Position numbers and translations under genes: made by a program
Source of the DNA: Manduca sexta
Lineage: Eukaryota; Arthropoda; Insecta; Lepidoptera; Sphingidae
DNA length: 64,000 nucleotides
Assembly: GCF_014839805.1 (NCBI RefSeq)
Contig: NC_051116.1
Coordinates: 7,235,556 to 7,299,555 of the forward strand
Direction of reading: 5' to 3'
Notes under the pieces: model-generated
Databases searched by the model: none
The model's input: the letters and a program-made list of their open reading frames with translations, nothing else
What the model was told of the DNA's origin: nothing
Shown here: piece by piece, positions 11,701 through 20,400 of the stretch
How positions within the stretch are numbered: position 1 is the stretch's first letter
How the letters are laid out: every line of letters starts with the position of its first letter

Positions 11701-13841
11701 GTCCACCACGCTGGTCTAGTGCGGGTACACTTCATACACCCTCGAAATTCCTTTAAAGAACTTCTCGGGTATATAATATCTATGTATTTGTAATTACATA
11801 TTTATGATAGATATATTTTAATACTTAATTATTTTATCTATGGTATATATACCTTAAATAAAATATTTCATTATTATATCTATGGTATACATGCCATAGA
11901 TAAATATTTTACTTTACAGGTACTATCTTAGTATATTGACGTGTACCTATGTTTTATCTCTGCACCAACTCAGGTTGACTGGTAGAGCATGCCTCTGGGA
12001 TTAAGTTCGCCTTAAATGATATGTATGAAGTAAATAAATAAAATAAATAAATCCGTGATCTATATTGTAACGTTGCTGTTATGTGCCCTTTTGTAAATAT
12101 TTTTAATTTCAGGTCCAATACACAGTGCGCTGTACACGGTGCGAGGTCTGACGCCGTCCACTGTGTACGAAGCCATCGTCACCTCTAGAAATAGGTGCTG
12201 AATTATTTATTTTTGAAGTTTAAATGAAAATAGTGCATAATAAGGCTATATGATATGTTTTTGATGCTAGATTTTACACAAATCAATATAACAGTTTTTA
12301 TCAGATAACCTTATATTTAGGTATTGCTCGCGGTTTTACCCACATAAAGGAGTTTTTCTGGGATAGAAAGTAGCCTATTACCTTTCCAGGGTCCTAAACT
12401 ATCTCCATACCAAATTTCATAAAAATCCGTTGAGTAGATTTTGAGAAAACTACCGAAGCGATCTTGAAAAAAAATTTATGGGACCAATCTGGAGAGAAAT
12501 TCTTTGGAATAAAAAAAGAATTTTCCAAATCGGTTCATAAATGAGCGAGTTCTGAGGTAACAAAAATAGAAAAAAAAAATCACGTCGAATTGATAACCTC
12601 CTCCTTTTTTTGAAGTCGGTTAAAAATCGATAACATACAGACAGAAAAAGGGACTGTTTTATAATACGTATAGATTTTGTCTATGATCCCTTGATAAATG
12701 TTGGATAGCCCAACACTAAAATATTTTTCAATTTAGTCCAGTGGTTCCCAAAAATTTGATTAAAACAAACTCTCCAGCTTTATATAATAGGTTTATGTTT
12801 CAGATTCGGTTGGAGCAAACCTTCAGCGGTTTTACATTTCGCAACAGAACCAGGAGGTAATTCATTTATTATTATTTATTTATTTAAACTCTTTATTGTA
12901 CATCAAAACCATAAAGAAAAATAAATATACAACAGAGATGATGAAATAACAGGAAATACAAATTATAATTATAATTATCTGTTATATTTATATTGTTAAG
13001 TTGTACCTTTACTTATCTTGAATTATAGGTAATTTTGATCATGCTTATGAGGCAAACTTGAAGAATAAATAACTTTCAACTCGTCCAGTAGACCTCTTTA
13101 TTTTAGATTTTTTATGCCAGTAAAATGATTCTGGCACATCGGTCTTTGGGACTGTTTTAGGCGCTGGAACTTTTTTAGTAACGTGCTCTGTGGAATCTCA
13201 TGGAATGTTGACGCTATGATTTAACTTAATGATTTTGTTGATGTGAAAAAATATTTATTATATAAAAATAAAGACGTTTATTGTTTATTCACACTAAACA
13301 TAAATTATACCTAGTAAGTATAATATTTATAAAAAGAAATCAAATAGTAATTAAATATTTTAAAAATAAAAAATAATACACTAATAGCTTAACAAGTATA
13401 ACAGGCAGTGTGTACCTACTGAATAGTTAATATCGACTATAATTCTAAACTATTTTGATCTAGAAAAATATTTACTTATTAAGTATATAAAAATAAAGAA
13501 AGAAAGACGTTTATTGTTTATTGACACTAAACATAAATTATACCTAATTATGGTATTTAAAAAAACTAAAAAATAAAAAAAAAGAAATCAACAAACAGCC
13601 TAAATGCGTACCTACTGAATATATCGACTGTAATTTCAAACTATTTGTAACAGCCGGTCGTACCAAACCATCGACAATGGACTACATGGACATCACTCCG
13701 ACGTTGGAACACATAGAGTCCGAACCTCACAACATGTCGCAAGCTCAAGTTTCCGAACGTTACGACGAACTGACAAATGGCGGAGCGCGGGAAACTGTCG
13801 CCGCCATCTTTGTTTTAACATTACTTGTTTATTTTAGGTGA
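2607..13841 (+). CDS. Klingon/Wrapper-like Ig-superfamily adhesion protein (3' eleven exons)
   Basis: Exons 2607-2761, 6913-6970, 8487-8608, 8916-9057, 9642-9786, 10184-10314, 10976-11080, 11493-11615, 12113-12194, 12804-12856 and 13654-13841 have AG/GT borders and join in phase to 433 residues, open at the N terminus. Domain order: second half of an Ig domain (VRWYKD, DDTADYTCEV), a full Ig domain (DIGCETTG, WRKNG, GVYECTANNG), an Ig-like domain without cysteines (TAWYRDG, GNYTFRAENQLG), one fibronectin III domain (FTLIWEVD, YTVRGLTPSTVYEAIVTSRN), then a tail where ELTNGGA precedes a hydrophobic end (VAAIFVLTLLVYF), as in a GPI-anchor signal. Three Ig + one FN3 + GPI is the known layout of insect Klingon and Wrapper, homophilic adhesion proteins of neurons and glia; which of the two this is cannot be decided here. 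N-glycosylation sequons: NYS, NYT, NMS. The signal peptide and first Ig half were not found and probably lie left of the window. Convergent with Spred. Confidence 0.88.
3015..3259. mobile_element. TTAA-flanked foldback MITE, copy 1
   Basis: The ends are inverted repeats (AAGGTGGTAGCTCAAGGTCC and its complement) between TTAA sites. A second nested hairpin (ATCATGGATATTTC...) lies near the right side. Confidence 0.85.
3452..3645 (-). mobile_element. SINE family A, degraded copy
   Basis: Reverse orientation, with GCACAAATTCCAGACTCCGG and CCCGACCCAGGATTTGAACC recognisable. In the first large IgSF intron. Confidence 0.65.
5171..5489. mobile_element. TTAA-flanked foldback MITE, copy 2
   Basis: Same family as copy 1 and nearly a full palindrome. 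Both halves carry the CTCGCAGTTGAAG and AATCTGGGTAACTAAACAAG blocks in opposite orientation around a central ATCATGGATATTTCTGCC hairpin. Confidence 0.88.
5738..6035 (+). mobile_element. CR1-like repeat (family C) copy
   Basis: GGTAGGTATCTCATATGTGA through AGCCAGTGTAACTACTGGAC to CAAACGGAAAGCTCGTTTCG. The unit recurs five more times in the window; the CR1/LINE-tail identity is from memory. Confidence 0.65.
6057..6260 (-). mobile_element. SINE family A copy
   Basis: Reverse orientation: tail TAATCCCCGAGGGGGTAGGC to head CCCGAGATCGAACCTAAGAC. Follows a CR1-like repeat directly. Confidence 0.7.
6913..6970 (+). CDS. IgSF gene 58-nt exon: last strand of Ig domain 1
   Basis: The exon lies between acceptor tcctttccag and donor gtaagt. 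It reads 19 codons (VLRPEP...THSIEVQ) plus one base, which completes a Tyr codon with the next exon (YPPTVK). It supplies exactly the residues expected between the YTCEV of Ig 1 and the PPTV linker that opens Ig 2, and it repairs the phase mismatch between the flanking exons. Confidence 0.85.
6971..8486 (+). other. IgSF intron (1.5 kb)
   Basis: Unassigned sequence apart from the 17-bp hairpin at 7321. Several 60-80 codon frames are seen but none with family features. Confidence 0.6.
7321..7366. repeat. Perfect 17-bp hairpin
   Basis: CAATATTTCTATAAGGT at 7321-7337 and its exact complement at 7350-7366 with a 12-nt loop. In the IgSF intron after the 58-nt exon. Confidence 0.85.
8487..8608 (+). 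CDS. IgSF gene exon: start of Ig domain 2
   Basis: Acceptor taacag, donor gtaagt. It encodes PPTVKTVPEDGFLEV, the first Ig cysteine (DIGCETTG) and the core Trp (VDWRKN). It starts with two bases of a split codon and ends at a codon boundary. Confidence 0.92.
8916..9057 (+). CDS. IgSF gene exon: end of Ig domain 2
   Basis: Acceptor tccccag, donor gtgagt. It continues GEPMALLEHRARIRF and contains the second Ig cysteine (GVYECTANNGVG) and the final strand (RAAIRVVIH). It ends in phase 1. Confidence 0.92.
9642..9786 (+). CDS. IgSF gene exon: start of Ig-like domain 3
   Basis: Acceptor ttcacag, donor gtttgt (weak). It encodes DAPVVTAEKTF and then AKVEFSVPPARTAWYRDG. The core Trp is present, but the position of the first Ig cysteine reads Phe (VEFSV). 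Confidence 0.88.
9817..10080. repeat. Inverted pair of family B fragments in an IgSF intron
   Basis: AAACCTGATGGTAGGTAAGT near 9825 is met by its complement ACTTACTATCAGATGCCGTA near 10055. The stretch between holds no gene. Confidence 0.6.
10184..10314 (+). CDS. IgSF gene exon: end of Ig-like domain 3
   Basis: Acceptor tttccag, donor gtcagt. It encodes VLIIAQENVHQLIF and KSDLGNYTFRAENQLG. The DxxNYx motif is kept but the second Ig cysteine is Phe (YTF). A SINE tail begins some 15 nt after the donor. Confidence 0.9.
10327..10650 (-). mobile_element. SINE family D copy beside an IgSF donor
   Basis: Reverse orientation; the tail TAATATAATATCAGCTCTGT starts about 15 nt after the donor at 10315, and the B box (GGGTTTTGAACCTGCG) is near 10580. 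Confidence 0.75.
10669..10958 (+). mobile_element. CR1-like repeat (family C) at an IgSF acceptor
   Basis: GGTGGTAGGTCTCTCATATG to GGCAAGCTCGTCTCGTCATT; ends about 17 nt before the exon at 10976, so it overlaps the expected branch-point zone. Confidence 0.7.
10976..11080 (+). CDS. IgSF gene exon: first strands of fibronectin III domain
   Basis: Acceptor gttgcag, donor gtatga. It encodes VPNVASFKVDATLN and the FN3 core Trp strand (SFTLIWEVDSYSTII). It enters and leaves in matching phase. An interspersed CR1-like repeat ends about 17 nt before the exon. Confidence 0.88.
11350..11367 (+). repeat. Poly-C tract
   Basis: A run of about 17 C within a degraded family A SINE (11225-11450) in an IgSF intron. 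Confidence 0.85.
11493..11615 (+). CDS. IgSF gene exon: middle of fibronectin III domain
   Basis: Acceptor atttttag, donor gtaaat. It encodes EYNLWLRPYYGRLV and a loop ending WSKIIVPGDSRD. A SINE fragment begins about 15 nt after the donor. Confidence 0.88.
11630..11775 (-). mobile_element. SINE family D fragment beside an IgSF donor
   Basis: Tail ATATATATCAGCCCTGTATT through GTCCACCACGCTGGTCTAGT to CTTTAAAGAACTTCTCGGGT; the head is lost. Starts about 15 nt after the donor at 11616. Confidence 0.75.
12113..12194 (+). CDS. IgSF gene exon: FN3 Y-corner strand
   Basis: Acceptor tttcag, donor gtgctg (weak). It encodes PIHSALYTVRGLTPSTVYEA and IVTSRN, containing the FN3 hallmark LxPxTxYE. Leaves in phase 2. 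Confidence 0.9.
12300..12670 (+). mobile_element. LINE-tail-like repeat in an IgSF intron
   Basis: GCTCGCGGTTTTACCCACAT, AACTATCTCCATACCAAATT and the CGGTTCATAAATGAGCGAGT / CCTCCTCCTTTTTTTGAAGT block. The last block recurs at 55105-55243. Confidence 0.6.
12804..12856 (+). CDS. IgSF gene 53-nt exon: end of FN3
   Basis: Acceptor gtttcag, donor gtaatt. It encodes RFGWSKPSAVLHFATEPG: the G-W-S strand and the final FATEP of an FN3 domain. It is preceded by a LINE-like repeat at 12300-12670. Confidence 0.88.
13654..13841 (+). CDS. IgSF gene last coding exon: stalk and GPI-anchor signal
   Basis: Acceptor gtaacag; the exon runs to the TGA at 13839-13841. It encodes a polar stalk (TKPSTMDYMDI ... 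HNMSQAQVSERYDELT) and then NGGA, a short polar spacer and a hydrophobic end (VAAIFVLTLLVYFR). No positively charged cytoplasmic tail follows, so a GPI signal fits better than a transmembrane anchor. That is inference. Confidence 0.88.
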
Positions 13842-14002
13842 ACCCACTTGAAATTGGTATAATGTACGATTGCCATGTACTGGGTCATTTTGAAATTGTT
13901 ACTAAATGACACATACTTATCTATTTGGAAATAACACTTAATAATAAGTAACTGTAAAATAAAAAAGTGTAAGATTCGAATAAAATGAATATTATAAATA
14001 AA
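13842..14002 (+). terminator. 3'UTR and poly(A) signals of the IgSF gene
   Basis: AATAAA occurs at 13979-13984 and again at 13997-14002, about 140-160 nt after the stop. Which one is used cannot be told. The sequence from about 13900 to 14150 is repeated in diverged form at 35615-35870. Confidence 0.5.
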
Positions 14003-14702
14003 AAAGTAATTTTAAAATTTACGCGCCCTAATGTTAGTACTACTACTGTGAGAATTCGGCGTAGCGGCAACATTATACTTTTAGTCAGAAATACACTCTC
14101 GCACAGGCCATACTTATTTGCATTAAACTACAAAATGATAAAAAAATCAGAAAACTAAAACCAGGATTTTTGGTGAAAATATTCGTTATTAATGGATTTT
14201 TGGCACAATGTCATCACAGGTGAAGACGAGTATGTGATTTCATTTAGTAACGCAATTACAAGATGACGCTGTATAAAAAAATAATAAAAAGATGATTAAA
14301 TGAGAATGAATTTGTTATGTACGAGAAATAGTATTTATGTACAATGAAAATGATGTCAAGTTAAATTATTTTTCAAGTGTATTGGTAAGTTTGGGCCATT
14401 ATTTTTAAGATTTTTTTGTTAATTTTAATGTTTTGATTCATATAGGTTAAGTTTAGTTGTAAGTTTATATTGTATATAATTAAATCCTTTGATATATGAT
14501 TAAATTATTTTTCCATATTTACAGTTTATTTCATTCTTGTTTTAAGATCATCCGCTATATCTGTACGCCGTGCTACGCTCAAAAGCGATATCTCAAAAAA
14601 AATCATAATCTTGATTTATATGTCGTCAGATAGCTTAAAGAAATACCCATCCAATGAACTTACCTAAATAACGGTATCATGTTTGGAACTTGTTAAAAAA
14701 CC

Positions 14703-14919
14703 TTAAGGCGATACCTCAAGGTCCATTTATCATTTGTATTCTTAATTCAGTAGTAAGTTAACGTTAGTTCGCAGTTGTTTTTACGTTTTTCTTTCAACTG
14801 CGAGAACTAATCACTAACTAGACGTGAATTTAAATTCTTTACTTGCCAATACTTGTTTAGTTACCCAGATTAAAGGTGAAACAAAATGTATGAAAATGGA
14901 CCTTGAGGTATCGCCTTAA
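14703..14919. mobile_element. TTAA-flanked foldback MITE, variant copy 3
   Basis: Same family between TTAA sites, but both ends read AAGGCGATACCTCAAGGTCC instead of AAGGTGGTAGCTC..., so the two ends changed together. Located just after the IgSF gene 3' end. Confidence 0.82.
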
Positions 14920-15118
14920 AAGAGTTTCTCTATCTCAGTTTTACATACAAAACTATAAAACTACATTTACAAATCTTCGATTATCTCGAAATAAGGTTTC
15001 CTTGACATACCGCTTTTGCGATTAGCAAGGCAGTGTATGTAAGACTTGTTTTTTAAATAAAATTAAGCAAAGTTTCCAAATGGACCTAAAATAAAGTTTA
15101 TTTGTTTGGGTATAGTAA

Positions 15119-15245
15119 AGTGATCCCTATTGCATCTGATCTTAAGTGGTGTGGGGTTCATATAGTGGTTCTCGATAGTTACCCCTCGCCAATCGATAAA
15201 ATTATGCCGGCCTGTCTGAACCGGGGGTTCATGTACGATATTTGA
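15119..15245 (+). mobile_element. Interspersed repeat family B fragment
   Basis: GATCTTAAGTGGTGTGGGGT and AAAATTATGCCGGCCTGTCT; truncated. Lies just past the proposed Spred poly(A) site. Confidence 0.6.
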
Positions 15246-15344
15246 TATAACATTCTTATAAATTGGGTTTGAGTAACAAAAAAAGCGATACTGTGGTGGT
15301 TAGAATATGGCGTAGGGTTTAATATGTTAAGAAAACAAATCACA

Positions 15345-17260
15345 GCTATGTATGTACGATTATTTATTTAGTATTAATTACATGAATTTAAACTCCGAGG
15401 TATGCGCATTAGCGTCCCACAGTCACTTCACCTCACTTACACTTACAATATGAGACACTAAAACATTGATATACCATTTAATGAACTATTAAAGTCTCTT
15501 CATACACTAACGCAGCGCAAAGTTTAGACAAAACGCGCGCATCCGATCTCTGCGAACAGTTCCACTCAGAGACAATGCGGAGTAACTGCGGCCGCGGCGG
15601 CGCTCCGCCCCACAGGCGCCTGTCGCACGATTCTAGACTCTATCTAGTGGGTTCTGAGTACGGTTTTTGTTTACGTTCCTGTCGCGTCGCGTTCGCTATC
15701 GCATCCCGTGCGATCCCGTACGCGAGAAAATACAAAATCGTCTTTAATTTTCATAAGTGAGCCCTGTGTCTTATAAAAACTAAGAGGATTTTATATTTTG
15801 TACCAATTTGTAACTGTTTTTGTGTGTGATTTGCGATGGACGACCGTCTGTAGTCCAGAGCGACGCCGCCGCCGACCGACTTACTATAAATATACAAAAA
15901 ACATTTTTGGTCAGTTTTTAAATACAATTAAATCTGTAACGGCTAATAGAAATACTGATGTAGCAGACTAGAAAGTTTTTCGCACAAATTAAATGAACAT
16001 TGTTTGAACTTACATCTACGTATAAGAAACGTCACATACATTAGTAAAGTTATTAACGAACATTAACTCGCCTAAGGCTGGCGCGGCGGCCGCGGGACCC
16101 GGCGGGGCCTGGCGGGACCCAGCGGGACCTGGCGGGACCCGACGGGAACACGGCGGCCGCTCGACGCTCCAAGTGACAGTACAATATTAAAATTTACACA
16201 TCGATGGAAATATAACGCAAACTCCCCGTTCGGAGATCACTTCGCCTCAGGTAACGTTTACCCGTATCGCTTAATTAAAATTCTTATATAGTACAATATT
16301 TTGTACAAATACATTCAATCGGCGCGGTTCGGGCGTCACTTACAACCTGTACATTTGGCGGTAGTTTACACGAACACAGCTAACGCCATCTATCGTTGAC
16401 TTTTCAAACTAATCAGATCTTTAATTTCCCTTCAACAAGAGAATAAATAAATGCATACGTGCAGTAACTACAGATTCCGTACAAAACATCAACATTCATA
16501 AACCTCTCAGATCCATGTTGCAACTAAATAACAGATGGCGCCCAAACTTCGCCGACACATAAATAAGCTTTTAAAATGTCAAATATAATTATAACAATAG
16601 ATATGTTAACTTTGTATATTACATTCAATGTCCTCGCTGTCCGTCACTCGAAGGAAATCACTAAAATGTGTAACATGGAAGACTGACAGTTGTGATGCGG
16701 GGATTGCCATACCACTATACAGGGTGTTTGTTGATTCCAAATGACATTCGGTATCAACTTTGGTATTAATTTTATCGACAGTCGATATTTAAATACCCAA
16801 GTCCCAGCCTTCAACCCATGAGTAGGGAATAGGATCGTGAGACCAACACCCAAGAATATTGGTATACGCAGTTCAGTATCAACACTATTTGAACTCTAGA
16901 TTACCGTTCAGAACTGCCATTAAGCAACTTATACTATTTCGAAATTTGTATTAAACCCCCACACAATGCACCGCTTAGATCATATAACATTTTAGACATA
17001 TTTTAAACATTTATGGCAGCATTCAGATAAACCGAAACAATTTAAAACACATTTAAATATGAATTTCAATTTTCACTTCACACACAACTTGGATTCTGTT
17101 AATCCATTGAGGTCCTCACAGGATATAGTCCGGGGTGTCACATATAGCTTTCCATGGCTTCCATAGAGGTCAGTTTCAGTCCTCATACTTGGTGGATATT
17201 CTCCGGGATATCCACTTAGGTGTCCGTGGGTCCTGGCACGTGTCCCCCGGCGGTGTGGTG
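15345..17260 (-). other. Probable 3'UTR of Spred
   Basis: No second gene is seen between the Spred stop and the AT-rich sequence near 15340. TTTATT at 15363-15368 is AATAAA on the - strand and is the best poly(A) candidate; an interspersed repeat begins just beyond it. The interval holds two GC-rich patches (15550-15730 and 16080-16160). The 1.9-kb length is inferred. Confidence 0.4.
16080..16160. repeat. GC-rich minisatellite in the Spred 3'UTR region
   Basis: Several turns of a 10-11 bp unit near GCGGGACCYG, between two GGCGGCCGC blocks, in otherwise AT-rich sequence. Confidence 0.7.
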
Positions 17261-17408
17261 CTAGTCGTGGTCCCTGGGCTGGTGGTGGTGGGGCGCGTGG
17301 GCGCCGCCGGCGAGGTGCGCGCGCGCCGCTGCCCGGTGAGCGCAGCGCAGCGGCACGTAGCAGCACAGGCACGGCACCACCAGGCTCAGAGCCACGATCG
17401 CCACCCAT
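17261..17408 (-). CDS. Spred: Spred last coding exon: end of SPR domain
   Basis: Acceptor gtgtgcag; the exon runs to the TAG at 17261-17263. It encodes [28 protein letters not shown] and a His-rich end ([11 protein letters not shown]). The hydrophobic Cys-rich run is the palmitoylated membrane-targeting segment in Sprouty/Spred proteins. The tail after LRC lacks the further cysteines (CHxCG type) I recall from vertebrate Spred. Confidence 0.95.
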
Positions 17409-20400
17409 CTGCACACCATTACAATGTGTTTATTACTAACATACAATATTCAGTTATATTAATATAGTTCGGCCAGGAAAATAAAGAATCTGCTTTGAGA
17501 GTGCCAGTTTTGTTTTTTGGCGTGGTTTGGATTTTCCTGTTATGGATATATACTTATAGTTTTACGTGTTAGCTCATAACTGTACCAATGATTGTGACTA
17601 TGGCCAATAAGGAAGGCGGATTTGTTATATTTAATAAAAATGTAAGTGTGAGTGTTGGAACACATGTAGCGACACCCGCTTATTGATCATTGATTGAATA
17701 ACCGCCGCATCCACAAGTTGAATAAGAGATGAACGTTTTAAGTCTTCTACCAACAGAAATAAGACTCAAATTTCAAAATAATCGATGTACTTACATTAAA
17801 AATACATACGCGTTGAGAATCTCCATTTTGAAGTTGATTAAAAAAATCGATATAACTGAATTAAGAGCGTTTACGCATCCGCGCCCCGTATGTCTCAAAA
17901 ACAGCACTTTTCGAAGGAGATAATATCCATCAAAACATTATTTTAAAAACATATGAATTAGTAATTATTATAGAAAATTTTGCTGTCTAAAAAGTTAGTA
18001 GAGAAAATTTTTAGATTTATTGAGTATTTGTAAATTGTTTAATGATTACTGAACAGAGGTTTTCAAATTTGCGCTTCGAACGTCTATTTCGAAGCTCAAA
18101 ATATGTTAAACCACTAAGGAACATAACAATATGTTATTTTTATCTAACTAAAAAGATCCTGAAGAAAAAGTTAGTAGAGAAAAAATATCTTTTTATGTTT
18201 AATTCATGAGAAATAAAAATTCAAAGAATTCGAAAATTTCAGAAATGTTGGTCATTTAAATGATTTTTTTATCACTATATCTTACTTAATTGAATATAAT
18301 ATTGGATTACTATAATAGAAGAACATCTCCTTAAAAACATACAATTTAAAAATTCTACAAAATTAGTTCTGTTATTTTTCTATAAATATTTTAAATACCA
18401 CTATAAAACGCAACGCGCAAATCGTTTCAAATTAGTCCGCCTTGAGGCTTTCTAGAGAGAGGACGTATCGCTCGTCGCTCCGGCGAGACTCCAATTGGAC
18501 TTCGCTGTGCGTAGAAAAAATAGTCACGTGTATACAGTGATTGCCACATCTTAGTACTTTAGTAAGTAAAATATTTTTTCTTTAATGATTGACAATAATT
18601 TTAGTAGTTACTATAAATTATTATTATATTATTATGTTTCAGACACAATGGGAAGTAAAGCTATTTCTAGGCAAGAAAAGGAAACGTAACAACGCTGAAA
18701 CTTCGGCTAAAGCAAAAGCTAAAAGATTGATGTACTAATGTTATAACATGCGTCTGTAGTTATGGTTGTTGCTTTTTTTACTCATTAAACACTTGAGCAT
18801 AGTTACTCGAAGGAAAAAATGGAACCTTAAGCTAAAAACAATTAGCCCATTTAAATGTTACATGAGCTTTGTATTTTTAGAGGACCCAATTTTATTTTTA
18901 GAACATGTGTGGGGGGTCAATAGAAGCTTAATCTCAAGTTTGTGAGGTCGCCCCCCTTGTCCCCTGGCCGCCATCATGGAAAAAGTGGTGAAAACACTTT
19001 ATTCGCGATATCTCGGAAACTATGCGTCTTACATAAATTTTGTAAAGTCATAATTTGTAGCAAATTGTTTTGCCTACAAATATGTTTATAGAACTTTTTG
19101 CCCTAAATTAAAAATTAAAGAAGTTATAAGCAAAAATGTGAGAAAATGTTTATAAAAGTTTTCTTTTTTGCACTATAACTTTTTTTTTTACATTTTACAA
19201 AAAAATTACCTCAAACTAACTTGTAAATGATCTTTTGAGGAAAATTGTTCCCTATATTTTTTTTTTATTTCATTCATTTAAAACGCTGTTACAGCGCTCC
19301 AAAGTTTACCGGGTTCGTCAATGCTCATGAGAATCCGGTCGAAACAAAATGTTTAACTTATTTTTGATTTTTTTTATGGTAAATATATTATTACAATTTT
19401 TTTGTTAAATTCGTACAACTTTACTTATTTATTCCTAACTCTTTTCTTTGCCATAGAACTTACCAAATTTAACTTCTCGAATGTTATGCAGGTAGAAAAG
19501 GTATGAGTTACCATTTGGGGATAAAGGAGAAAATAAACATATTTGCAGGCAAAACAATTTGCTACAAATTATGGCTTTACAATTTTTTTGTAAGACGTAT
19601 AGTTTCCGAGATATCGCGAAAAAAGTGTTTTCACCCCTTTTTCCAAGATGGCGGCAGGGGGACAAGGGTGGCGACCCCACAAACTTGAGGTTAAGCTTCT
19701 ATTGACCCCCCACACATGGCCCAAAAATAAAATTGCGTCCTCCAAGAAATGCAATATTCGGTCCTTAAATTGTAACATTTCAATGGACTAAACGCACATT
19801 TCAAAACTCGTTTTACGCCCGCGGCGTGCGCGGTTGTATGCGGTACCCGCTGTATTGGCGGCCAACTATTAGAATCGTGCGGGCCACGGTAGCACCAGCG
19901 CGCTCTGTGGTTAGTAGGTGGGCGACTGCAGTAGTCGGTAGGGAAGGGGTGGTTACAGAAATCTGACGCCATTTTCCTCCATCGTGATCGTTTCTGATAT
20001 TTGTCCATGGCGTTCTGGAACTCAACTGACCGTTAACTGTCCATCTTGTAACCGCCCGCCTTGCGATAATCGCTCGCCAAGTTTGCAGGACATAATCGGA
20101 ACCGCGGTGGTTACAAATCGCACAGATCTCCGGTCGTCATGAGTTTGGAAATAAAACAGCCGTTTCTCAACCACGGCGGGCGCGAGTAAAAACCGCTTCG
20201 TGAGTTCTTAGCCTTATAGAATCACTTTGCTGTCCCGTTGTCAAAACGTTTACAACTCGCCAAATACCCATTGCGCGAGTCCCACTCGCACTTGGCTGAT
20301 TTTTTGCATAATGCATAGGTACGCTTACTTTCAAATAACAAGGTTTTTGTGTTCACTGATGCGCACTGTTAAGAAAATTCAAGTGACGAGAGACGGAATC

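Noticed and set aside
17135..17467. A 110-codon frame on the + strand.
   Set aside because: It is the shadow of the GC-rich last Spred coding exon.
18649..18738. ATGGGAAGTAAAGC in good context after a possible acceptor, taken as the start of the transposase.
   Set aside because: The frame stops after 13 codons. A neighbouring frame with a basic stretch (GKKRKRNN) has no start, so it is noted only as part of the decayed element.
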